A stretch of 13,228 nucleotides of DNA, taken from NCBI GenBank assembly GCA_024690425.1, contig JAILCT010000246.1, forward strand, positions 1 to 13,228, read 5' to 3'. The DNA is from Lachnospiraceae bacterium. Its GTDB lineage: Bacteria > Bacillota_A > Clostridia > Lachnospirales > Lachnospiraceae. The notes beneath the pieces were generated by a model, which was not told the origin of the DNA, did no database searches, and saw nothing but the letters and a program-made list of their open reading frames with translations. The stretch's first letter is position 1; every line of letters starts with the position of its first letter. Both the position numbers and the translations under genes were made by a program. Of the stretch, positions 1 to 7,100 are shown one piece after another.

Positions 1-1064
1 TCTAAGCCAAAGCGGAGACGGAGTACCTTCTGTTCCCTGTCTGTAAGTGTCCCAAGTACCTCAACCAGCTGCTCTTTAAGGAGTGTAAATGCTGCAGCAT
101 CAGCGGGAACCGGAACATTATCGTCCTGTATAAAGTCACCCAGATGCGAATCCTCCTCCTCGCCGATCGGTGTCTCAAGCGACACAGGTTCCTGTGATAT
201 CTTAAGTATCTCACGCACCCTCTCAACCGGAAGGTTCATCTCTTCGGCTATCTCTTCGGCTGTGGCCTCACGTCCCAGTTCCTGAAGGAGCTGGCGGCTT
301 ACCCTTATAAGCTTGTTTATCGTCTCAACCATATGGACAGGTATACGGATCGTCCTTGCCTGGTCGGCTATGGCACGGGTTATAGCCTGACGTATCCACC
401 ATGTTGCATAGGTAGAGAACTTATAACCCTTCTTGTAATCGAACTTCTCAACTGCCTTGATAAGACCGAGGTTGCCTTCCTGGATAAGATCAAGGAACAG
501 CATACCCCTTCCCACATATCTCTTGGCGATACTTACTACCAGACGGAGGTTGGCTTCAGCAAGACGTTTCTTGGCCTCCTCACCTTCCTCACCGCCCTTC
601 TCCATCTTCTGGGCAAGCTCAATCTCCTCTTCGGCTGACAGAAGAGGAACCTTACCTATTTCCTTAAGGTACATCCTGACAGGGTCTTCAATACTTACAC
701 CGTCGGGTACGGACAGATCGATGTTCTCCACATCAACCTCATCCTCCTCTGACAGGATGATCTCCTCGTCAGGTTCTTCCTCATCCTCAGTGATCTTAAG
801 GATATCGACTCCGTTCTGCTCAAGATAATCAGTTATCTTATCCATCTGATCATCCTGCAGATCCATATCTGCGAAGAAAAGTGTTATCTCCTGACTCTCA
901 AGGACATTTTTCTTCTTCTTGGCCTTCCCAAGCAGGGTCTTGAGCCTCTCCTGTATTATCTCCTGAAGCTTCTCGTCCTGCTCGCTTCCCTGTTCAGCGG
1001 CTTCGTTCTCATCATCCAACTCGGTCTCGATCACTTCAGGTTCAGTCTTTGCTTTTCTAGCCAT
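1..1064 (-). CDS. rpoD: RNA polymerase main sigma factor RpoD/SigA, 3' end cut by the window
   Basis: This is the vegetative sigma-70 factor, which directs core RNA polymerase to housekeeping promoters. Reading from ATG at 1064 gives 354 residues and stays open to base 1. Residues 1-120 are a charged, acidic N-terminal region that is poorly conserved in Clostridia. Region 1.2 starts at [11 protein letters not shown] (127-137). Regions 2.1-2.4 follow, with [15 protein letters not shown] (174-188), [11 protein letters not shown] (191-201) and the -10-recognition segment [14 protein letters not shown] (219-232). Region 3 spans about 245-310. Region 4.1 begins at [14 protein letters not shown] (341-354); the region 4.2 helix-turn-helix that reads the -35 lies outside the window, so roughly 50 residues are missing. 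The start has a TGAGGAG Shine-Dalgarno at 1071-1077 that contains the dnaG stop codon, so translation is probably coupled to dnaG. It is the last visible gene of dgt-dnaG-rpoD. The assignment is very secure from near-identity to the B. subtilis SigA core as I remember it. Confidence 0.97.
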   Translation of the reverse strand, partial: MARKAKTEPEVIETELDDENEAAEQGSEQDEKLQEIIQERLKTLLGKAKKKKNVLESQEITLFFADMDLQDDQMDKITDYLEQNGVDILKITEDEEEPDEEIILSEEDEVDVENIDLSVPDGVSIEDPVRMYLKEIGKVPLLSAEEEIELAQKMEKGGEEGEEAKKRLAEANLRLVVSIAKRYVGRGMLFLDLIQEGNLGLIKAVEKFDYKKGYKFSTYATWWIRQAITRAIADQARTIRIPVHMVETINKLIRVSRQLLQELGREATAEEIAEEMNLPVERVREILKISQEPVSLETPIGEEEDSHLGDFIQDDNVPVPADAAAFTLLKEQLVEVLGTLTDREQKVLRLRFGL

Positions 1065-1074
1065 GTTTTTCTCC

Positions 1075-2856
1075 TCATTCTTCCTTTATTTTTATCTTAA
1101 TATTTTTTAATTCCTGGAGCTGTTTCTTATTCTCAATAGCCCTGTTTATCATTTCCACATCGGAAGGATCCCCTTCCCTTGCCTTATGGTCAAAGCTGTA
1201 CGTCTTGACCTTTATAAGGATATCCTTAAGGGCCTGTTCCTTCTCCTTTGCAGTACTCAGCATCTCAAGCCTTGTATTGAACAGGCTTCCCACTTCGTTC
1301 TGCTCATCTTCACCGGTAAATGAACTTATTATGCCCGCGGGATTGACTTTCCCTTCTTTTATCTGGTCAAAGAGCACTCCCGCAACCGTTCTGTATATTT
1401 CATCGGTAAAGTCATCCGGCTCCAAGTACCTGCCTATCTGATCATACAGCTCCGGTTCTTCGCACAGCCATGTAAGCAGTATCTTCTGTGCCTTCCTTAT
1501 GCCCGAATCAGCATCCTTTACATCCCTGTTAAGAGATCTTGGCCGTTCGTACCGGGGAATGCCTTCACCCTTGGCGGCCAACTTACCGATAAGCTTGTTC
1601 ATGTTTTCGGTTTTTATATGATATCTTGCGCATATTGCTTCAAGATAGTTATCTCTTTCTATCGGATCCTCGAACTTAAGGAGTTTCTTAGCCACCTCAT
1701 TGGTGAACCTTGTCCTTCCGTCGGGATCCTGCAGGTCATAATCACCCTCCAGCATCCTTACTTCATAATAGAAGGAGTTCTCGGCATTTCTGATCCTTGT
1801 CTCGAATTCCTCAGACCCTAAGTTCTTTATGAACTCGTCTGGGTCCTTGTAAGGACTTAGGTTGATGACTTTGACAGATACTCCTGCGCCCCTTAAGATG
1901 GATATTGCCCTCAGATTGGCCTTAACCCCGGCACCGTCATTGTCATAGCACAGAAGGACATTTTCGGTGTATCTCTTGATGAGGTTAACATGCCCCGATG
2001 TCAGCGCGGTACCGAGAGCACCGACTGTCTGATTGAACCCGGCCTGATGCAGGGCAATCACATCCATGTAGCCTTCACATACGATAAGGTTATCCTTGCG
2101 GGCTGTTCTTGCATGATTGATTCCGTAGAGGTTACGGCCCTTGTCGAATACCATGGTCTCGGGTGAATTAAGATATTTCGGTTCGCCCTGACCCATCACT
2201 CGTCCGCCGAATGCGATGATCCGGTGGTTCACATCCATGATCGGGAATATGGCCCGGTTCCAGAACATATCGGTCATGCCATCCTTCTCATTGACATAGA
2301 AGATATGCATTTCCTTTAAGACATTATCGTCGTAGCCCTTGCTCTTAAGGTAGCGGTACATCAGGTTCTTGCCGGTTACCGCGTATCCCAAGCCGAATTT
2401 ATTGATGGTCTCATCCGACAGGCCCCTGTTCTTAAAATACTCCATTGCCCGCTTGCCGGCATCGCTTCTTAACTGATAATAGTAGTACTTGCCTGCTTCC
2501 TTGTAGGCTTCAAGTATCCTGGCCTTAAGGTTATCCTTCTCCCTGGCTTCCTTGGTGTACTCTATCTCGGGAAGGGTAACTCCTGCCCTGTCAGCCAGAA
2601 GCTTTAACGCTTCGGGAAAGGTGAAGTTCTCATATTCCATGATAAAGGTGATCACGTTGCCGCTCTTGCCGCAGCCGAAGCAGTGATACATCTGCCTTGC
2701 CTGATTAACGGAGAATGAGGCTGACTTTTCATTATGAAAGGGACACAGACCGAAATGGTTGCTCCCCTTTTTCTGTAACCGGACGTAGGATGATATTACA
2801 TCGACTATATCATTTCTAGACCTTACCTCTTCTACGAGGTTATCGGGATAATACAA
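1075..2856 (-). CDS. dnaG: DNA primase DnaG
   Basis: DnaG synthesises RNA primers for Okazaki fragments and for replication start, working with the DnaB-type helicase. The 593 residues fit the bacterial family. An N-terminal CHC2 zinc finger has C38, H41, C59 and C62. The RNA-polymerase core follows, with RAIFPIMD (201-208), FGGR (216-219) and [10 protein letters not shown] (240-249). The TOPRIM metal site has EGYMDV (261-266), then D305 and D307 in YDNDGAG, and KDPDE (337-341). The C-terminal part, from about residue 450, is the variable helicase-interaction region. The start codon is TTG, preceded at 5 nt by GAGGAAG (2862-2868); no in-frame ATG gives the intact N-terminus. It starts 23 nt after dgt, and its TGA stop is part of the Shine-Dalgarno of rpoD 10 nt further on, so the three genes form one operon. 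No lesions are seen. Confidence 0.97.
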   Translation of the reverse strand: MYYPDNLVEEVRSRNDIVDVISSYVRLQKKGSNHFGLCPFHNEKSASFSVNQARQMYHCFGCGKSGNVITFIMEYENFTFPEALKLLADRAGVTLPEIEYTKEAREKDNLKARILEAYKEAGKYYYYQLRSDAGKRAMEYFKNRGLSDETINKFGLGYAVTGKNLMYRYLKSKGYDDNVLKEMHIFYVNEKDGMTDMFWNRAIFPIMDVNHRIIAFGGRVMGQGEPKYLNSPETMVFDKGRNLYGINHARTARKDNLIVCEGYMDVIALHQAGFNQTVGALGTALTSGHVNLIKRYTENVLLCYDNDGAGVKANLRAISILRGAGVSVKVINLSPYKDPDEFIKNLGSEEFETRIRNAENSFYYEVRMLEGDYDLQDPDGRTRFTNEVAKKLLKFEDPIERDNYLEAICARYHIKTENMNKLIGKLAAKGEGIPRYERPRSLNRDVKDADSGIRKAQKILLTWLCEEPELYDQIGRYLEPDDFTDEIYRTVAGVLFDQIKEGKVNPAGIISSFTGEDEQNEVGSLFNTRLEMLSTAKEKEQALKDILIKVKTYSFDHKAREGDPSDVEMINRAIENKKQLQELKNIKIKIKEE

Positions 2857-2861
2857 TTTTT

Positions 2862-2868
2862 CTTCCTC
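2862..2868 (-). promoter_or_regulatory. Shine-Dalgarno of dnaG supporting a TTG start
   Basis: On the minus strand GAGGAAG sits 5 nt before TTG at 2856-2854. This spacing, together with conservation of the [21 protein letters not shown]-terminus expected for DnaG, fixes the non-ATG start. TTG starts are weaker than ATG and may help hold primase at a low level between dgt and rpoD; that last point is inference. Confidence 0.75.
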
Positions 2869-2879
2869 AAATTACATAT

Positions 2880-3887
2880 TTAATCTTTCCAGGAGTCCGG
2901 CATGTATATGTCATTAAACACGGCTATCGCAAACCTGTCGGACATGGAGGATATATAGTCACACACGACCCGTTCCAGGCTGTCACCCCGGTTCTCCATA
3001 AGCTGTTTGTATTCTTCGGGAAGCATGTAATTGTTCTTATAATAGTACTCATAAAGGTTCTCTACCAGGCGCTCGGCCTTCACTTCCTCACCCTTGGCCT
3101 TGGGATTCTGATAGACGTTCTCAAACATGAAGCTCCTAAGATCCATCATTGCCTGGCCTATCTCATCGGACATCTTAATGTCGTCAATATCCTGGCTTGT
3201 CGTGATTATATCGTGAATGAACCTGTCAAGCCGCTTGGTAGTGGTATTGCCAAGCGTATTCCTAAGCTCCTTTGGGATATCATTCTCGCTTAATATCCTG
3301 CCCCTTATGGCATCGTCCATATCATGATGGATGTAGGCGATCTTATCGGACAATCGGACGATCCGGCCTTCGAGTGTCTCTGGCATTGAAGATGTCTGGT
3401 GATTAAGGATACCGTCCCTTACTTCCCAGGTAAGATTAAGTCCCTTGCCTTCCTTCTCAAGTACTTCAACCACTCTTCTGCTCTGAACATTATGCTTAAA
3501 GCCTGCCGGGCATACCCTGTCAAGTGCCCTCTCGCCGGCATGACCGAAGGGAGTATGGCCGAGGTCGTGTCCGAGAGCTATCGCCTCTACCAGATCCTCG
3601 TTTAATCTGAGGGCCTTGGCTATCGTCCTTGCATTCTGTGAGACCTCAAGGGTATGTGTCAGCCTGGTCCTGTAATGATCGCCCTCGGGAGTAAGGAAAA
3701 CCTGTGTCTTATCCTTAAGCCTTCTGAATGACTTGGAATGGAGGATCCTGTCGCGGTCCCTCTGGAAAACAGGCCTTATATCACACTCCTGCTCAGGAAC
3801 ATCTCTGCCTCTTGTATTTATTGACAGGGTCGCACATGGCCTTAAGTATTCCTTTTCCCTCTGTTCGAGCATTTCACGTATAGACAT
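2880..3887 (-). CDS. dgt: HD-domain deoxynucleoside triphosphate triphosphohydrolase (dGTPase-like)
   Basis: This family cleaves dNTPs to the deoxynucleoside and triphosphate and so adjusts dNTP pools in the cytoplasm. With the start used here the protein has 335 residues. The HD-domain metal ligands are visible: H78 in LTHTLEVSQ, H107-D108 in ALGHDLGHTPFGHAGE, and D181 in RLSDKIAYIHHD. The N-terminal RD-RILHSKSFRRLKDKTQVF segment is also typical of the Dgt family. An ATG at 3896 adds three residues (MYG), but GGGA abuts it directly. The ATG at 3887 has AAAGGGA about 9 nt upstream and gives MSIREMLEQRE, the usual start in clostridial relatives, so I chose it. It is the first gene of dgt-dnaG-rpoD, 23 nt before dnaG, which places dNTP control next to primase. 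Substrate preference (dGTP or other dNTPs) cannot be read from the sequence. Confidence 0.93.
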   Translation of the reverse strand: MSIREMLEQREKEYLRPCATLSINTRGRDVPEQECDIRPVFQRDRDRILHSKSFRRLKDKTQVFLTPEGDHYRTRLTHTLEVSQNARTIAKALRLNEDLVEAIALGHDLGHTPFGHAGERALDRVCPAGFKHNVQSRRVVEVLEKEGKGLNLTWEVRDGILNHQTSSMPETLEGRIVRLSDKIAYIHHDMDDAIRGRILSENDIPKELRNTLGNTTTKRLDRFIHDIITTSQDIDDIKMSDEIGQAMMDLRSFMFENVYQNPKAKGEEVKAERLVENLYEYYYKNNYMLPEEYKQLMENRGDSLERVVCDYISSMSDRFAIAVFNDIYMPDSWKD

Positions 3888-3969
3888 GCCGTACATTCCC
3901 TTTCTTATTTTTGCTCACATCCATATATATTCGACATCGTTTTCCATTTTCCTTTTTTATTATGTAAAT

Positions 3970-3998
3970 TTTATAAAACGCAAAAAAGAAGAGGTCAG
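3970..3998 (-). promoter_or_regulatory. Possible promoter of dgt-dnaG-rpoD overlapping the rpsT terminator
   Basis: On the minus strand CTGACC (3998-3993, 4/6 to the -35 consensus) is followed after 17 nt by TATAAA (3975-3970, 5/6 to the -10). Transcription would start near 3963, leaving a leader of about 75 nt before the dgt ATG. The -35 lies inside the descending arm of the rpsT terminator and its T-run fills the spacer. The surrounding DNA is very A/T-rich, so chance matches are likely and this remains a weak call. Some promoter is expected here because the terminator isolates dgt from rpsT. Confidence 0.35.
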
Positions 3999-4025
3999 GT
4001 TTGACGGTACCTGACCTCTTCTTTT
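3982..4025 (-). terminator. Rho-independent terminator of rpsT
   Basis: A perfect 17-bp inverted repeat (3984-4000 with 4009-4025) with an 8-nt loop is followed on the minus strand by a run of six T (3987-3982), part of which overlaps the A/T end of the stem. It starts about 12 nt after the rpsT stop codon. The stem core is AAGAGGTCAGGT and its complement. The T-run orientation shows it ends rpsT; four T on the other side could give weak activity for plus-strand transcripts, but no plus-strand gene needs it. Confidence 0.93.
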
Positions 4026-4036
4026 ATGATAAATAC

Positions 4037-4300
4037 TTACGCAATCTTGTTAACTGCCTTTGTTAAACGTGAGATCTTCCTTGAAGCAGTGCTCTTATGG
4101 TAGATACCCTTGGAAGCAGCCTTGCTGATCTCAGAGATCGCAGCCTTAAGTGCCTCATCGGCAGCGGCCTTATCACCTGCATCGATAGCAGCGTATACCT
4201 TCTTGACGAAAGTCTTAACCTTACTCTTAGCAGCCTTATTGCGCTCAGTCTTAGTCTCGATAACAAGAATTCTCTTCTTAGCTGATTTAATGTTAGCCAT
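4037..4300 (-). CDS. rpsT: Small ribosomal subunit protein S20
   Basis: S20 is a primary binder of 16S rRNA in the 30S subunit. The 87-residue, Lys/Ala-rich, all-helical protein begins MANIKSAKKRILVIETKTERN, with the family's N-terminal ANIKSAKKR signature, and carries the KGIYHKSTASRKISRLTKAVNK segment near the C-terminus, as in other S20 proteins. The start is supported by AAGGAGG with GGAGG 7 nt before ATG. It is a monocistronic unit: a near-consensus promoter lies about 95 nt upstream and a strong terminator directly follows. The preceding leader of about 87 nt is long enough for autoregulation, which is known for S20 in E. coli, but no recognised leader structure could be identified here. 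Other reading frames over this gene are shadows. Confidence 0.98.
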   Translation of the reverse strand: MANIKSAKKRILVIETKTERNKAAKSKVKTFVKKVYAAIDAGDKAAADEALKAAISEISKAASKGIYHKSTASRKISRLTKAVNKIA

Positions 4301-4393
4301 CCTTACACCTCCTTCGCGTAAAATTGACCCCGTATAAACCGAATCTTAAATGTGTTCGCAAAATGACACGGACTTTCGCTCGCACACTATTGT

Positions 4394-4422
4394 ATTCTAT
4401 GTCTTTCGCCCTCTCATGTCAA
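4394..4422 (-). promoter_or_regulatory. Sigma-A type promoter of rpsT
   Basis: On the minus strand a perfect TTGACA (4422-4417) is separated by exactly 17 nt from TAGAAT (4399-4394, 5/6 to TATAAT). The start of transcription is expected near 4387, giving a leader of about 87 nt before the rpsT ATG. It begins 37 nt after the stop of the oxidoreductase gene, where I see no clear terminator, so rpsT may also receive read-through from the carB operon. Confidence 0.8.
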
Positions 4423-4459
4423 GCAGAAATCCATATTTTTCGAAATAATGTTTTCAGCT

Positions 4460-6169
4460 CTATTTTATATCGGATGAATTCCATGACCTTACTGTGGCGG
4501 AAGGTGCAGCCATTCTTCTCTGGAATGCAGGATCTACAGGATTATCCGGTACGCTTATCCTCTGCAGCTTATCCGTAACACCTCCGGGACTTACAGGTGT
4601 ATCCTCTTCAAGGGTCAGTCCCCGTATCTGATCGGTGACGCTTCCTGCAGGCCGTTCCTCATGGACACTCAGTTCCGCTCCCAATTCAAACAGCTTCTCA
4701 GTGGGTGATTTTTCCTTAATAACGGGACGTTTCTTAAGTTCTTCCTCTTCCCTTCTCTTCCTCTCAGCCTCCTCGGCTTCACGTCTTGCCTGTTCTTCCT
4801 TTATCCGCTTCTCCTCAAGTTCTACACGCTCGCGTTCCCTGTCAAGCACCTGCTCGTGCTTTTTAAGTTCATCGGCGATGATCTTCTCATCATCATTTTC
4901 AGGCTTCTTGAGTACAGGCGTATCCTTAAGCTTCTTCGGGACCATCGGTGATGCTTCCTTGATCCCGCTATCTTCGAAATCTTCTTCATGAGGCAGCTTG
5001 TCGGTGATACCCTTGTGAGGGCTCTCGGGAAGCATTTCCCTTGCTCCTCTTGCATTTTTCTGCTTAGGCTTGACCGTATTTTCATATTCGGTATCGGATA
5101 CGGACTTCTCGCTTATCTTGCGGACAACCGATTTCTGCTTCTTCACCTTCTTGATCTTACGCACGGCATCTTCGCCGCCTGACAGCCTCTGAGCATTCTC
5201 TCGCTCGAAGGGGAACTCGATGCCCCATGCACTCCTTATGGAATCCATGAGCTGCATCATCCTCAGTATCTCGGTATGCGGCATCTCCGGACATTCGATC
5301 TTGCCTTCCCTGATGGCGCGCATTACCGACTGTACTTCATACTCATAACCGGTTATCTGCGTGGGAGCCGTATATTCGGCTACAATCTTCCGTTCAAGGT
5401 TGAACACCCTGACCATCTCATAATTATTTATATTCTCAATCTCAATATATCCGTTTGTTCCGTTTATAAGACCGCGCCTGTCAGTCTGGGCAAGCATGGT
5501 GGCATAGAGGGAAGCCATCTTGCCGTCCTTGTAGGTCAACATGATATTTTCCTGTGCATCGACTCCCGAATCAAGCTTGACGCAATTGGCCGCGATCGAG
5601 TCTATCGCATCTCCGAATACCATCGATGCGAAGTTGAGCACATATACACCAAGGTCAAGCAGTGCACCTCCGGCAAGTTCCGGACGCACAAGGCGTGATT
5701 TTGAAATAAGGGGATAACCCAGATTGGCAGATAATGACGTGGGATTGCCTATGATCCCTGACTTCAGGACTTTGTTTATAAGGCCCCTCATGGGCATATA
5801 CCGTGTCCACATGGCTTCAGCCAGCAATAGGCCGCGGTCTCTTGCCATATACAGTACTTCCTCGGCCTGGGCCGCATTGGCACAGAAGGCCTTCTCACAC
5901 AGGACATGCTTGCCGTGGTTAAGGCTCATCTTGATATGGTCATAATGGTGGGAATGAGGTGTCGCAATATAAACAAGTTCAACATAAGGATCCGAAAGCA
6001 TATCAGAGTAAGATCCGTATGCCTTCTCGAATCCGTACTTATCAGCAAAGGCCCTGGCCCTTGAGATATCCCTTGAAGCTATCGCATAGCACTCGGTTCC
6101 CTTCAGTTGCTGAAGGGTCGTCGCCATGGTCCCCGCGATGTTTCCCGCCCCGATAATACCTATCTTCAT
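4460..6169 (-). CDS. Gfo/Idh/MocA-family NAD(P)-dependent oxidoreductase with a long charged C-terminal tail
   Basis: Residues 1 to about 325 form a complete Gfo/Idh/MocA oxidoreductase. The Rossmann motif is IGIIGAGNIAG (about 3-13), YIATPHSHHYDH is at 67-78, the EK catalytic motif (family EKP) reads CEKAFCAN (91-98), and GGALLDLGVYVLNF (167-180) resembles dihydrodiol/D-xylose dehydrogenase relatives. The family oxidises or reduces sugars or cyclitols, but the substrate here cannot be assigned. Family members are usually 320-380 residues; this one has 569. The extra residues 326-569 comprise a basic patch (338-351, rich in K/R), a low-complexity region, a predicted E/R/K coiled coil (about 430-482) and repeated T-[DE]-[KQ]-[LI] motifs near 389, 490, 512 and 532. 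No frameshift is needed to join the parts. Shine-Dalgarno TAAGGA overlaps the stop of the upstream NYN gene 11 nt away, indicating coupling. It is the last gene of the carB operon. Fold assignment is secure; the tail's role is unknown. Confidence 0.9.
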   Translation of the reverse strand: MKIGIIGAGNIAGTMATTLQQLKGTECYAIASRDISRARAFADKYGFEKAYGSYSDMLSDPYVELVYIATPHSHHYDHIKMSLNHGKHVLCEKAFCANAAQAEEVLYMARDRGLLLAEAMWTRYMPMRGLINKVLKSGIIGNPTSLSANLGYPLISKSRLVRPELAGGALLDLGVYVLNFASMVFGDAIDSIAANCVKLDSGVDAQENIMLTYKDGKMASLYATMLAQTDRRGLINGTNGYIEIENINNYEMVRVFNLERKIVAEYTAPTQITGYEYEVQSVMRAIREGKIECPEMPHTEILRMMQLMDSIRSAWGIEFPFERENAQRLSGGEDAVRKIKKVKKQKSVVRKISEKSVSDTEYENTVKPKQKNARGAREMLPESPHKGITDKLPHEEDFEDSGIKEASPMVPKKLKDTPVLKKPENDDEKIIADELKKHEQVLDRERERVELEEKRIKEEQARREAEEAERKRREEEELKKRPVIKEKSPTEKLFELGAELSVHEERPAGSVTDQIRGLTLEEDTPVSPGGVTDKLQRISVPDNPVDPAFQRRMAAPSATVRSWNSSDIK

Positions 6170-6180
6170 AGTCTCATTCC

Positions 6181-7080
6181 TTAATTGTTAAGCCTTACCG
6201 TGTTGTTGTTTACCGTCATCCCGTCCATATCATTGATGAACTGGGAAAACTTGGAATATTTGTAGTTCCTTATGTTGAAATTCGTTACCTTCTTCTCTAT
6301 CTTCTGCTTAAGCTCGGGAAGTCCCATGGTCCTGCCCGGTGCAGACCCGACTATGTCCCTTGCCATCCTCTCTATCTGTTCCCTGGTCACATCGGATTCG
6401 GCTATGTCAACGTATATCGTCTTGCCGGACTGCTTAAGGTGCAGGCTCTTGAATGATTCCAGGAACTTGCTGAGCTTGCTGTAGCCGTAATTACGCACGT
6501 CAAAATCAGCATGGCGGTTGCTTATCTTATTACCAAGCTCGCCTACCGTCGTATCCTTGTCATTGGCATCGTTATCAGTGATGATCTTAAGAATAGTCTC
6601 CTCTATATCATCCCTTGAGGTATCACCCTCCTGCGTTTCCTCGGCAGCCAGGACCTCAAGATATTTAAAGAGCGAGCATGAAGCCCTGAAGGCTTCTACC
6701 GTCTTCTTCTCTCCCATTCCTATGACAAGCATGCCGGCTTCTCTCAGCCTTGCTGCCAACCTTGTAAAGTCACTGTCCGAGCTTACCAGGCAGAAGCCGT
6801 CAACCTTTCCGGAATACAGGATATCCATCGCATCGATTATCATTGCGGAATCAGTTGAGTTCTTGCCCTGTGTGTAGGAATACTGCTGTACAGGAGTTAT
6901 TGAGTTCTTAAGGACCACTTCCTTCCAGCCCGCCGTAGACGGATTGGTCCAGTCACCGTAAGCCCTCTTATATGTCGCAACTCCGTAGTTGCTTATCTCA
7001 TCAAGAATGAACTTAATATATCTTATTGAAATGTTCTCGGAATCTATAAGGACTGCGAGACGCTTATCCTGCTGTTCCAT
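6181..7080 (-). CDS. NYN-domain (PIN-like) protein with two OST-HTH/LOTUS domains
   Basis: The 299-residue protein starts with a NYN/LabA-type domain (about 1-145), a PIN-like nuclease fold. Its acidic residues are in place: D13 in AVLIDSENI, D77, D83 and D86 in STDSAMIIDAMDIL, and D102 and D104 in LVSSDSDFTRLA. A short linker leads to two C-terminal OST-HTH/LOTUS winged-helix domains (about 155-227 and 232-298). They are an internal duplication, seen in the matching pieces FDVRNYGYSKLSKFLE (193-208) and FNIRNYKYSKFSQFIN (268-283). LOTUS domains are known RNA binders, so an RNA-processing or RNA-decay role is likely, though catalysis and targets are unproven. There is no signal peptide or membrane segment. 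The ATG has AGAAGG 4 nt upstream. It sits 20 nt after the thioesterase gene and 11 nt before the oxidoreductase, in the same presumed operon. Confidence 0.9.
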   Translation of the reverse strand: MEQQDKRLAVLIDSENISIRYIKFILDEISNYGVATYKRAYGDWTNPSTAGWKEVVLKNSITPVQQYSYTQGKNSTDSAMIIDAMDILYSGKVDGFCLVSSDSDFTRLAARLREAGMLVIGMGEKKTVEAFRASCSLFKYLEVLAAEETQEGDTSRDDIEETILKIITDNDANDKDTTVGELGNKISNRHADFDVRNYGYSKLSKFLESFKSLHLKQSGKTIYVDIAESDVTREQIERMARDIVGSAPGRTMGLPELKQKIEKKVTNFNIRNYKYSKFSQFINDMDGMTVNNNTVRLNN

Positions 7081-7100
7081 AATACCTTCTCTCTGCCCTT

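Noticed and set aside
3897..4036. Possible small gene or RNA between rpsT and dgt
   Set aside because: The stretch is explained by the rpsT terminator and an A/T-rich leader; no start with a Shine-Dalgarno and useful frame other than dgt is seen.
4423..4459. Terminator after the oxidoreductase gene
   Set aside because: No hairpin with a T-run was found between the stop codon and the rpsT promoter, so none is annotated.
4635..5085. Open frames on both strands over the oxidoreductase tail (4635-4991 plus, 4822-5085 minus)
   Set aside because: They arise from low-complexity Glu/Lys/Arg codons read in other frames (Ser/Leu-rich and Arg/Ser-rich products), so they do not indicate a frameshift or separate gene.
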